Positions 6,542 to 15,170 of a stretch of 15,463 nucleotides of DNA are shown in pieces. This DNA comes from Chrysochromulina tobinii. Taxonomy: Eukaryota > Haptophyta > Prymnesiales > Chrysochromulinaceae. Both the position numbers and the translations under genes were made by a program. The stretch is taken from assembly GCA_001275005.1 (NCBI GenBank), contig JWZX01002146.1:1-15463 (forward strand). Reading direction: 5' to 3'. Within the stretch, counting starts at the first letter, position 1, and each line of letters opens with the position of its first letter. The notes below the pieces were generated by a model that was given only the letters and a program-made list of their open reading frames with translations, did not search any database and was not told where the DNA came from.

Positions 6542-8533
6542 CTAATATGATTCAAGCTCGCGCTGCTTTGCACACGCGGGCAGCTGGGCGTCGGGCCATA
6601 CAAGGAAGCCGAGCGAGCCCGCAGGCACGCGCGCGCCGCTCGCGCCCGACTGCGCGACAGAGAGCCCATGGAGCTTAGGAAGCGATGGGGTCCCTAATTT
6701 GGATGGGGTCCCTCCGGAGGAGGGCTGCAGCGAGAGCTCGTCGCCGCCGTTGAGACGCACGCCGCGGGATTGGAGAGGGTGGGCAGCGCCTTCGATGGGC
6801 ACGCCGGCGGTGAGGATGTATTCGAGACGCGAGGGTAGCTGCGCGAGGGTATCTGGCAGCGTGAGGTTGATCGCTCTCGTCTCGTCGAGGTTGAGGAAAG
6901 AGAGGCCGACGCCGCGGCCAACGGCGCAGTGCGCGTACACACGCAGTCCGCGCGAGGACGACGTCGTGTTGAGCACAATTTGGCCCATGAGACGTTTGTG
7001 GAGCACCGCGAGCCAATAGTCGGGGAGCGGGTTCACCGTGTACTCGGTGGGCGTTTCGCCTGCAATCCTCGCGCCGTCGTGAGCAGGCGGGGCCGCACGG
7101 CCCCTAGCGGTCGATGCATCCAGCGCGGTGAGCTCTATGAGCGGGTAGCTCCCACCTACGTACAGGAGCGTTTGACGGAAGAGCGTCTGCACGCCAACCA
7201 GAGCGTGCTGGCCTAGCTGGTCAAGGTACCAGAAGCCATCGACAAAGGTGTCCGTGATGCCCGTCTGACCACCGTTGGTCGCAGCTGCCGTCTCGCCCGC
7301 CCAGATTGGTGGAGATTGGCCGGGCGCCGAGGGCGGCAGCATCGCGAGCAGCGCACGCGCGCCGTTGCCACTCCGGTCGAGCATCGCCGGGTCCAGAAAA
7401 GACGCGCGCAGCTTCTGAGGGTCGAGGTCTGGACCGTTGCCCATCGAGTACTCATGGAACGTGAGGGCGCCGATGTGCCCGTGCGTCGTGTTCGCAAATT
7501 GCCCAAACCAAGCTCGCATCTCCGCGCTCCACTCGGCATTCGAGTGTGTATCCGGCCCCGCCGTGACGGGCACCCCATCCGAGCGGAGCGCTCCTGGCCT
7601 CGCATCTCGGCGTGTATCTCCGTGTGTATCTCGGACGGGCCACGTGCGATCGAGGTACGCCTTCAGTTGCAACAGGTCCTCTGCCTGCGTCCGGGCGCCA
7701 GCGAGGCCGTTGAGGGCCTCATTGAGCTCATTGCCGAGCTCGAAGCCGATGAGGTGGTCCCAGCCGGGCGGGCGGTTCGTCACCGTCCAGGAGATCAACG
7801 CCTCGTAGTCCACCGTGTCGCGTGCCGGGCAGGCGGCGTCGCCAGCCGGGGCGGTCGCATTGCACTGGGGGGTCTCGGGCTTCGTCTTCGGCGGCCGGCC
7901 AAACATGCCGTTCAGCCCGAAGACGAGGGAGAGGTCGTTGCGCGCCGCGAAGCCGAGCAGCGCCTTCCACTGATCCGGCGTGATCGATTTGCACCGGAAG
8001 TCGGTCATCGGCTTGGGTAGATGGTCGCAGTCGATGCCGGCGGTGGCCGCCGAGAAGTTGACGTACACGTCGTAGTCGCCCTGCGTGCCGCCGACGCGCA
8101 GGATAGACGGGCGGAGCGCAGCGATCAGCACGTCGAGCGTCGCGCCGTACTTGCCCGTTACGCTGTCGTCCTTGCCCCCCAGGTCGAACCAGCTCGACCT
8201 CCAATAGGCCGAGTCGATCGTGAACGAGAGGTACGTCGTGGGCACCTCAGCGACGGGTGTGTTCGCATCGAGGTCGATGGTCGCAGTTTGAGGATAGGGA
8301 GCTGGCGGCGAGGGTGGAACCAGGCGGCATGGCGGGTTGAACTGGTCACAAGTGTAACCACCTGCTGCAATCGTGCCCTTGCAGCACATCGAAGGACCGC
8401 CGGGGAGGTCGGAACATCCTTCGTCGCCGCACGCACCGCACGAGGCGTAGCAGCATGTGGTACCACTGGCAATGCCCGACGAGCAGCTCGGGTCCGCGCC
8501 GAGGACGGCCAGCAGGACGGCTGCGAAGAACAT
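6542..8533 (-). CDS. Secreted heparanase-like glycoside hydrolase (GH79) with N-terminal Cys-rich module
   Basis: 663 residues. Signal peptide MFFAAVLLAVLGADPS. Residues about 17-69 form a Cys-rich module (CCYASCGACGDEGC, GGPSMCC) followed by a Pro-rich linker. The catalytic region resembles animal heparanase: LRPSILRVGGTQGDYDVY (140-157), FELGNELNE with presumed acid/base Glu269, TFHEY (359-362), WAGETAAATNGG with presumed nucleophile Glu414, a DTFVDGFWYLDQLG helix, and PLPDYWLAVLHKRLMG near the C-terminal part. GH79 enzymes cleave glucuronide linkages in heparan-type or plant/algal acidic glycans; the substrate here is unknown. Both catalytic Glu are present and the frame is intact. A retrotransposon terminus lies 7 bp upstream of the start codon, so the native promoter is displaced, or the true 5' exon lies elsewhere. 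Confidence 0.82.
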   Translation of the reverse strand: MFFAAVLLAVLGADPSCSSGIASGTTCCYASCGACGDEGCSDLPGGPSMCCKGTIAAGGYTCDQFNPPCRLVPPSPPAPYPQTATIDLDANTPVAEVPTTYLSFTIDSAYWRSSWFDLGGKDDSVTGKYGATLDVLIAALRPSILRVGGTQGDYDVYVNFSAATAGIDCDHLPKPMTDFRCKSITPDQWKALLGFAARNDLSLVFGLNGMFGRPPKTKPETPQCNATAPAGDAACPARDTVDYEALISWTVTNRPPGWDHLIGFELGNELNEALNGLAGARTQAEDLLQLKAYLDRTWPVRDTHGDTRRDARPGALRSDGVPVTAGPDTHSNAEWSAEMRAWFGQFANTTHGHIGALTFHEYSMGNGPDLDPQKLRASFLDPAMLDRSGNGARALLAMLPPSAPGQSPPIWAGETAAATNGGQTGITDTFVDGFWYLDQLGQHALVGVQTLFRQTLLYVGGSYPLIELTALDASTARGRAAPPAHDGARIAGETPTEYTVNPLPDYWLAVLHKRLMGQIVLNTTSSSRGLRVYAHCAVGRGVGLSFLNLDETRAINLTLPDTLAQLPSRLEYILTAGVPIEGAAHPLQSRGVRLNGGDELSLQPSSGGTPSKLGTPSLPKLHGLSVAQSGASGARVPAGSLGFLVWPDAQLPACAKQRELESY

Positions 8534-8540
8534 GCTAGTG

Positions 8541-8711
8541 ATTAACGCCGGTCAGCTCTGAGGCCTAACCCCACCGTACGCGTCCGGCGTGTGGGATCAA
8601 TAATTCATTATGATGACACGCGCGGATGCCGGTCGAATAATATGATAGGGCTAATGGGCTAACGGAAGGAACTTCGCCGGCCGGCCTCTCTGGGGGCCGA
8701 CCGACGCTCCC
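8541..8711. repeat. Split direct repeat A1 (left terminus)
   Basis: 171 bp starting ATTAACGCCGG, matching A2 at about 161 of 171 positions with no indels. Confidence 0.92.
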
Positions 8712-8889
8712 TACTCCGTACCGACTGCGCCGGCGCGGGCGCTGGACGTGCTGTTACGCGCCGGCGGTGCGGTGAAAAGATTTACGCGACCCGTTAGGCA
8801 TCGCCGTCAAAGTCGCCCTATGCATAGTGGATCAAAGGTCAAAGAGCCATCAAAGTACCATCAAAGAGGCATACAGGAACAGTGAGTTG

Positions 8890-11204
8890 TCACATCGGGG
8901 CGCGGGGCAGGGCCCAGCAGTCGATGCGTGGCAGTTTGCACGGGCGCCATATGGCCCCGAGCCGTTGTAGGAGGGCATAGTCCCCCCGTGATGGTCCGTC
9001 AGACAGGTTGTCCTCGGAGTACACGAAGCCAAACCAGGTCTGGCACTGGAGGGCCATGAGCTCGACGTGCATGACGTTGATGATGCGCGCGGAGTCGGGT
9101 TTGCCTGACGAGCCCTTGATGAGGCCCGCGCGGGCTGGACGGTTGTCGATGAAGTGGTGCGCGAGGCGGCGGCCGAGGGTGTCGGGCCACGTGATGTATG
9201 CACACACGGCAGCGATGAGCTCGAGCTGAGTAATGTACGTCTTCTTGAGCTGAATGTCGCGCAGGACTGCCACGAGCTTGCGAGTGTCGGCGACTGCCGT
9301 GTAGAAGAGCTCGCGACGTTGCGGGCACCATATGACGACGCCAAGGCCACCGGAGCCGGTCGCCATGTCGAAAGATGCGTCGGAGAGGATGACGACCGCC
9401 CAGTCGCGCCTGCGAAAGAGGGAGTACACGACGGGTTGCAGGCGGTCGAGGATCTCAAGGAGAGAGGAGAGTGACTCGTAGACCTCGGAGCCGGGCACCA
9501 CTGGCGCCTCGGTCCTGACGGTCTGAAGAGGCTGGAGAACGCCAAGGCCGACCCGCCCGAAGATGGGACAGAGGACGAAGCGCGATTTGCCGAAGAGCTT
9601 TGTTGATTGAGCGCGACGGATGGTGCGTTCTGCGAAGGCGCCGCGCACGACGGTGCGTAGCTTGTCCTTGCGCTCCTCGGTGACACCGAGCGTGACTGTC
9701 GCATCGATGTGGACACGGGAGAAATCGGACAAGACGCCGAGGTTGACGGCGGGCTCGTCGAAGCCGACATGTTTGGATTCGTCGAATCCTGGGCCAAACA
9801 TGTCGACGAAGGTGTTGAAGGTGCCTTGGGACGAGGGCTGGTCGTACCATGGGCCGCCTATCTGGAAATCATCGTAGTACCCTGTCGCCGGGATCGCGAG
9901 GAGGCGGCGACCGAGGTGCGTGTAGAGGGCGGTGATCCTGTTCCAGCAGAGAACCGCTGAGTAGTATCCGAAACAAAATCCGGGGATGATGAAGTATTCC
10001 ACGGTCTTTGTCGCAGGGTTGAAGAGACAGACGACCATGAGACCAGGGTTTCGACACGGGAGGCGTCTGTACGCCTTTTTGCAGTCGTCGCTCCAGTGGT
10101 AGTACTTGTCGACTGTGTCGAGGATGGCAGAGCCATGGTGGGTCGACCACGTGCCGAGTCGGACGAGCTCATCCTACCACTGCATCTGTGCACGCGCAAA
10201 AGCTACGCAAGAGCTGCAGCGACGTGAGCTGGGGAGTCCGGGCGGATGAGAGACAGCTTGTCGAGTGTTCCGGTGATCGAGTTGATCCCGTTTTCGGAGC
10301 CGTCGTCGCACGGGCGAATCTTGCCCTTTTGTTCGACGCCGAATCTGCGCATGGAGCGCCAGGTTCCTGGGCCGCGGAGCCAGGGGTGCGCATCGAGCTC
10401 CTCTGGATGGAACCCACGCCATTGGCCGGGCTTGTGCTCGACGCCGAGGCACCAACGGCCTTCGCATTCTTTGATCGAGGTGGCGTCCCAGACGGTAGTG
10501 ACGGCCGTCCAAGCGTCGCTCGACGGGTCGGCAGCGGCTCTGTGGCCGCGGACGTAGGCGGAGGCACGCAGCTTTGCGTTCCAGAGTCGATTGGAGACGG
10601 GGTTGACCACCTGCTCCGTTGGGATGTCCGGCGGATCGCCGCCCGTGGCGTAGATGCCGCAGCTTGGAAGGAAACCATGCGTGGCGAAGCCTTTGACAAA
10701 GTTTCGCACGATGTACACGTCTGGGTGCGCGGTGGCGTTGACGAGCAGGGCCATAAAGGCCGGGTCGTATTCCGCGCAAACGTGGCGAATAGATGGCTCC
10801 ATGTCGGCGATCATGCGGCGCCGCAAGTGGTCGACCATCCGCTTGCAATCGATGAGGAGATCCATGCGCCGCTTGCGCCAGGCGACGATCGACTCGCGTT
10901 TGCGGACGATGAAGCGAATGGCGTCAAGAAGGTCTGGAGGCAGACCAAGATCGGCCTCTTGCGCGGGGTGAGGTAGGTGCTTGGCGGCCTCGAGGAATGC
11001 TAGCGGATCACCGCCGTGCCATCCTAGCGAGAAGCGCGTGGATTTATCCTGCACGGCTTGCTGAACGACCTGTTCATGGGGCCGCGTCGGTGGTTCGTAC
11101 GCCGCCGTGGAAATGACCGCAGCTGCGAGCTTGCGCTGGGCGTCCAGGAAGAGCTCATCGGGCTCGTACCCGGCCAAGCGGAGTGCGCAGAGCCGACGTC
11201 GCAT
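8890..11204 (-). CDS. Reverse transcriptase-RNase H of the retrotransposon
   Basis: Exons 11204-10224 and 10173-8890 give about 754 residues. RT landmarks: KGKIRPCDDGSENGIN (294-309), the R-x-D-G-S-x-N template-contact block; SDDCKKAYRRLP near 355-366 with motif-A Asp357; GYYDDFQIG with catalytic YYDD at 426-429. RNase H: SDASF (Asp592), QLELIAAVCAY (Glu), HHFIDNRPARAG (Asp) and SEDNLSDGPSR (Asp), the pattern seen in DIRS-order elements. Its job is to copy element RNA into DNA. The two exons are in different frames; a 50-nt GT-AG intron joins them just before motif A, though a frameshift lesion or recoding is possible. Met11204 is the first in-frame ATG after the upstream stop; the start is not otherwise proven. 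Divergent from the Gag-like ORF. Confidence 0.82.
10174..10223 (-). other. Putative 50-nt intron in the RT gene
   Basis: Minus-strand GTCGCT...GGTAG, between codons for SPAH and DELVRL. Splicing is phase 0, removes stops in both frames and puts the KIRPCDDG block in frame with the motif-A and YYDD blocks. Very short for an intron, so a -1/+1 recoding event or a mutation remains possible. Confidence 0.5.
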
Positions 11205-11404
11205 CGCGACACGATTCCGGGGCTTTGGTATGGTCGCAGTCCGTCATATGTGACGAAAATAGCGATAGGAGCAAATAGCAAGTTCGCCGGGGTTGACCCC
11301 ATCGATATTTGTCGGATTTGACGAACCTCGACTGGTCCGTCCGTCGAAGCGATGAAACCACCGTCGCGCGCCACGGCGAAGATTCCGAAAGCGCGGCGCC
11401 ACAG
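11205..11404. promoter_or_regulatory. Divergent region between RT and Gag-like ORFs
   Basis: 200 bp between the start codons of RT (minus) and the Gag-like ORF (plus). It is locally more AT-rich (about 11245-11285) than its surroundings. The Gag-side reading frame is open from 11309 but has no ATG before 11405. An internal bidirectional promoter is inferred. Confidence 0.35.
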
Positions 11405-12766
11405 ATGGCGGGCGCCGCGTTCGAGCGCGACGAGATGATCAAGCTGCTGAAGGCAAGCTCGATCCCGGAGGCCGCGATCGCCGATTTCGAGAGGTGCCAC
11501 GTGGATACCATCACTCGGTTCAGCAGCTACGCGGTCGGGAAGCTCGTGACGGAGCCGCCGCATGCGGGTACGCTGACTGCGTTGCTGGCGGCCCTGAAGG
11601 CAGGTAGCGCGTTGGGCGGCGCGGAGGCGTGGCCGGACCCGAACGTCGCTGGGGATGCGGCGAAGTACACGCTGCTCACGGCAAACATGACATCGCTGTG
11701 CCGCTTCGTCATGCTGCAGAAGGACACGGCGGCTCGGCGAGAGCTGGCGTATGTTGGGGCCGCTGGGACCGCTGACGACGCCGCGCTGCGGAGTCGCGAG
11801 GAGGAGGAGAAAAAGAACCACAAGGCAAAGGCAGCCGAGCTGGCTCAGCTGGCGTCGGCGATGTACAACACGGACTTCCTGGAGCTGTGCGACTCCGCGG
11901 TGATCGTTGCGACGCACCACGAGTTTGGGCGCAACCGGCTGGTGACAGCGCGGTTGCACAGCGGCAAGTACGGTCGCCCAAGCGTCCACCTGGCTGAGAA
12001 GGCTCGCTGGGTGGCAGCAGACGACCACACGATCAAGGAGGAGAGCGCGGAGGCGGGGGGAGCTGCGTCCCTCACGCGGAACGGGCACGTCCTCGTGCAG
12101 ATCTTCAACGTGACCGAGTCGCTGGTCATCGCCGGCACATCGGAGATCAACAAGACCCTGGCGCACTACGCAGGGGCCCATGGGATGGTGAACCGCACCT
12201 CGAAGACGCCGAGGCAGGTCAACTTCGACCTCACCACCAAGCTGCAGGTGGACAAGGCGTTCACCATGTTGTCGGGGAGTCTGACGCCGAAGGCGCTCGA
12301 GGCTCTGTTCGACGACCAATTCATCCCAGCGGTGGGGACGATGATGGCCTCTGGGCACAGCTGCGCGAGCGCGGCCATGAGCATCCTGGCCAACGCATCA
12401 TGGATGCGTGTGGTGGGCACCGGGGTCGAAAAAGCAGCTGCTGGTGGTGGCGCCGGAGCGAGCACCGAGGCGGCAGCCGCGACGCCTGCGAAGAGCACCA
12501 TGAAAGCGGACAGGTCGGGCATGGTGCGCAACGCAAGCGGCGAGCTCGAGTTCATCACCGCGACGAAGTACACCCAGATGCGCACCGCTCTCGAGAAGCA
12601 GTTGCGGGATATGAAGGAAGCAAGAGAGAGAGATCGGCGCGGCGGCGGTGGACCGCCGCGCCGGGAGACGGGCTACCGAGGTGTGCACTACCAGCAGCCC
12701 TACGAGCCTCGGTACGACGAGCCCCATCATGAGGCTCGGCGCGATCGTGATCGGCCCCAAAGATGA
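11405..12766 (+). CDS. Gag-like nucleic-acid-binding protein of the retrotransposon
   Basis: 453 residues from ATG 11405, the first ATG of an open frame. The first about 120 residues are helical in character (MIKLLKASSIPEAAIADFER). A charged segment (REEEEKKNHKAKAAELAQL, 131-149) may be a coiled coil. The middle lacks recognisable motifs. The C-terminal 55 residues are strongly basic and Gly/Arg/Tyr-rich (EARERDRRGGGGPPRR, then repeated RYDEP/HHEARRDRDR), like an RNA-binding nucleocapsid tail; there is no CCHC knuckle. Position inside the element, next to RT, and this tail suggest a Gag role: packaging element RNA. The orientation is opposite to RT and recombinase, which is unusual. The stop lies 43 bp before B1. 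I do not recognise it as a named family. Confidence 0.6.
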   Translation: MAGAAFERDEMIKLLKASSIPEAAIADFERCHVDTITRFSSYAVGKLVTEPPHAGTLTALLAALKAGSALGGAEAWPDPNVAGDAAKYTLLTANMTSLCRFVMLQKDTAARRELAYVGAAGTADDAALRSREEEEKKNHKAKAAELAQLASAMYNTDFLELCDSAVIVATHHEFGRNRLVTARLHSGKYGRPSVHLAEKARWVAADDHTIKEESAEAGGAASLTRNGHVLVQIFNVTESLVIAGTSEINKTLAHYAGAHGMVNRTSKTPRQVNFDLTTKLQVDKAFTMLSGSLTPKALEALFDDQFIPAVGTMMASGHSCASAAMSILANASWMRVVGTGVEKAAAGGGAGASTEAAAATPAKSTMKADRSGMVRNASGELEFITATKYTQMRTALEKQLRDMKEARERDRRGGGGPPRRETGYRGVHYQQPYEPRYDEPHHEARRDRDRPQR

Positions 12767-12809
12767 GTCTGGGGTGCGCCGCTCGCACGCTCGGGGAGAG
12801 GTGGGTGGG

Positions 12810-13018
12810 AGAGCGAAGAAGAAGGCGCGCGCTCGAGGGAGTGCCGCGACACCCTCGTGCTCCAAAAAAGCTGGAGGGCGATGTGGGGAAGTCCCTGTGT
12901 GTGAAGGAACTCCTATTGTAGGGGGGAAGGTTGTAGACGATCGGTGACGACCGGCTAGCAGCTTCCATTGAGCAGCCGGTGTTAATAACGCGTTGTGTGT
13001 TCCACACGTTGCTCCAAT
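12810..13018. repeat. Split direct repeat B1 (internal)
   Basis: 209 bp, AGAGCGAAGAAGAAGGCGCG to CTCCAAT, with no difference noticed from B2 by eye. Confidence 0.92.
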
Positions 13019-13027
13019 TAACACCGG
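12976..13027. other. Inverted repeat across the B1/A2 junction (candidate recombinase site)
   Basis: CCGGTGTTAAT (12976-12986, in B1) is the exact reverse complement of ATTAACACCGG (13017-13027, in A2), with a 30-bp spacer containing AACGCGTT and the hairpin GTGTG-TTC-CACAC (12995-13007). The same arms lie at the outer termini: A1 starts ATTAACGCCGG (one mismatch) and B2 has CCGGTGTTAAT at 15337-15347. Arms of this kind are typical of tyrosine-recombinase binding sites; the role is inferred. Confidence 0.6.
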
Positions 13028-13187
13028 TCGGCTCTGAGGCCTAACCCCACCGTACGCGTCCGGCGTGTGAAATCGATAACTCGTTATAATGACACGCTCG
13101 GATGCCGGTCGTATAATATGATAGGGCTAATGGGCTAACGGAAGGAACTTCGCCGGCCGGCCTCTCTGGGGGCCGACCGACGCTCCC
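13017..13187. repeat. Split direct repeat A2 (internal)
   Basis: 171 bp starting ATTAACACCGG and ending GACGCTCCC, directly abutting (2-nt overlap) B1. Confidence 0.92.
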
Positions 13188-13256
13188 CTCGTATCCTACC
13201 CATTGGCCCCTTGTATCTCAGCGATGCGCAGGCGCGTTCACATCGGATACGCGCCT

Positions 13257-15161
13257 CTATGCATCGCCGGTGTCTTCGAAGTCGTCATCACTGCTCTCGG
13301 ATGAGGACGCCTCGGCACCAACTTGGGTGTCGACGTCATCGTCGACGGTGACGACGGCGGCGACATCCGTGCCTCTGCTCGCGTAGACGGCGAACTGCGA
13401 CCATCCACCCATAGCAGGAAGGTGGGTGGGGCCGCCCATGAGTTGGACGACCTCGTGCATGCGAGCCACGAGGCGCTTAAGGATCCCGAGGATCTTATCG
13501 CATTCTGCCTCGGAGGCATAGACATTGGGCATGGCGTTCCGCTGGCTAGGCCTGTCGGCAGCCGCAGCCCACCGTGCAAGCTCGTTGCGCTCCTCGATGG
13601 AGAAGCCGAGAATTCTGGCCACCGTAGGAAGCAGGTGGCGCAGGGAATGACCGGAGTAGCGACGGGCGTCCTCCGCGTCCATCGAGAGCGGTGGGAGGGT
13701 CAGGATCCACCGCATAGCCTTAATGACGTCCGCGGACTTCGCAGGGCCCGGGATACGGACGACCTTCTTGTGGTCGAGTGTCTTCGCGCGCGGCACGGAG
13801 AGCCTCGGGAAGATAAAGTCTGGCCCGCCACCACCAAAGACGGGTGACCCTTGTGGCAGGGCGGCCCACCAGCCCGAGAGGGCGGGTTCGGTGATGAGCG
13901 GGGCAAAGAATGGCATAACCATGGGCTGGCGCCGCTTTGGATGCTTGGACGTGAAACAAGAGCCGACGAGGTAGCTATCGCGAAGTTGGATGGTAGCTCG
14001 TTGGCAGTCGCGAAGCCGCAGAGCGGAGATCGCGGCGAGGACAAAGCCAGATGCGTATAGGCGCACGACCGGCATCTCGTGATGGGTAGCGACGTGGACG
14101 AAGTGGTAAAGCATCCGTATCGTCGTCGCGAGGGCCGGGGTGGGCGCTTTGCCGGGGAGTATGGCAACGTTGAGAAACGATTTGGCGTCAACCTTGAGAG
14201 GGAGCATGAGCGTCTTGGCTGCGAAGACAAGACCGCTGCGCAGTGCAGCGGGTACGGTGGCGCCGCCAGACTTCGAGCGGGATTTCTGTTGCTCGTCTTG
14301 GACGAACCAGCAGAGAATGCCGCCCGAGCAATCCCAGGTGACGATTTGTTCGCTGAAGCCGTTGGATTCAAGCCAGCGACCAAGTCGTGTCAAAGTTCGC
14401 CGGCAGGACGAGAGAGTGCCGGGCGAGTATGAGCAGAGATGTTTGGTGAGGATGGACCGGCGCCGCTCGAGCGGAACGCGGTCCCACTCGTGCTCGGAGA
14501 AGTCGCATACTTGGGCGACGACGCGCGGGGGAAGGAGCGCGAGCAGGAGGTCCATCTGGCGCTCCCGCTCGCGACTCTCTTCGTCTTGAGCCGTGCCACC
14601 CATCTCGGGCGGCACGGCAGGATCTTTGCAGGCCGGACCGACTGGGTCAGGTCCAGCCCGAGTCAAAGTACGGCCCCCCCCTTGGGAAGGACCCTCGATC
14701 GGAAGCAGGGGGCCACCGTGAGGCGGACCCCCGGATGAAGGCAAAGTCGCTGCCGCAGCCGCAGCAGTCACTGCCGGCTGGGATGGACCGTTGCCTTGGG
14801 CAGAGTCGAGCGCACCGAGTGCAACCATGGCGGTGACAGCCGCGGTCGAAGGCCCGATCCATGTGATGAGGCTGGTGATGACTTCGCGGGCGGTAAGCGG
14901 AGGATCCGCGACCAGATCTGCGCGGGATGCACCGCATTCAGCGAGAGCATTGGCGACCGCCAAATCGAAGCCCAATTGGCGCCACTCCAGGTCAGACAAC
15001 GGTGGGTGGTGCTGGGAAACAACCTCAATGTCCTGGTTGTCGGCGTCGGCCGCGGTAGGTGCAGAGGGGCCCGGTCGCATCGCATTGGGGTCGAGGTACG
15101 CTTCTAGGTCGGCCTCGTCGACCCACACGCCGTTGAACTCGGCGTCCATCACCACAGGCAT
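13257..15161 (-). CDS. Tyrosine recombinase (integrase) of the retrotransposon
   Basis: 634 residues from Met at 15161, 9 bp downstream of B2, so the whole ORF fits between A2 and B2 (Met at 15149 is an alternative). The N-terminal about 170 residues are acidic and Pro/Ala-rich. The middle (about 200-330) looks like a SAM-like core-binding domain (CDFSEHEWDRVPLERRRSIL, TLTRLGRWLESNGFSE). Catalytic domain: SALRLRDCQRATIQ (Arg382 or 384), a SKHPKRRQPMVMPF strand pair with candidate Lys, GHSLRHLLPTVARILGF (His505, Arg508), ERNELARWA (Trp531) and MPNVYASEAE (nucleophile Tyr548). This is the R-K-HxxR-H/W-Y set, in the HSLRH form typical of DIRS-order recombinases. It should join circular element DNA to the genome without target duplication. 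The C-terminus is acidic (SSESSDDDFED). The frame also stays open upstream through B2 to 15455, so an N-terminally extended form is possible. Confidence 0.85.
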   Translation of the reverse strand: MPVVMDAEFNGVWVDEADLEAYLDPNAMRPGPSAPTAADADNQDIEVVSQHHPPLSDLEWRQLGFDLAVANALAECGASRADLVADPPLTAREVITSLITWIGPSTAAVTAMVALGALDSAQGNGPSQPAVTAAAAAATLPSSGGPPHGGPLLPIEGPSQGGGRTLTRAGPDPVGPACKDPAVPPEMGGTAQDEESRERERQMDLLLALLPPRVVAQVCDFSEHEWDRVPLERRRSILTKHLCSYSPGTLSSCRRTLTRLGRWLESNGFSEQIVTWDCSGGILCWFVQDEQQKSRSKSGGATVPAALRSGLVFAAKTLMLPLKVDAKSFLNVAILPGKAPTPALATTIRMLYHFVHVATHHEMPVVRLYASGFVLAAISALRLRDCQRATIQLRDSYLVGSCFTSKHPKRRQPMVMPFFAPLITEPALSGWWAALPQGSPVFGGGGPDFIFPRLSVPRAKTLDHKKVVRIPGPAKSADVIKAMRWILTLPPLSMDAEDARRYSGHSLRHLLPTVARILGFSIEERNELARWAAAADRPSQRNAMPNVYASEAECDKILGILKRLVARMHEVVQLMGGPTHLPAMGGWSQFAVYASRGTDVAAVVTVDDDVDTQVGAEASSSESSDDDFEDTGDA

Positions 15162-15170
15162 CCGCCTGAT

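Noticed and set aside
7316-8020. Plus-strand 234-residue ORF inside the GH79 gene
   Set aside because: Antisense shadow; the minus frame carries all heparanase-family motifs.
8850-9797. Minus-strand Ser/Ala/Pro-rich ORF overlapping RNase H
   Set aside because: Out-of-frame shadow; the RNase H acidic residues are all in the other frame.
11024-12358. 444-residue minus-strand ORF antisense to the Gag-like gene
   Set aside because: It is Arg/Leu/His-rich with no motif, as expected for the antisense of a GC3-rich coding frame; the plus frame has sensible composition and a basic tail.
12555-13007. Minus-strand ORF starting in B1
   Set aside because: It only reproduces the B-repeat translation seen upstream of the recombinase and then runs antisense to the Gag-like gene.
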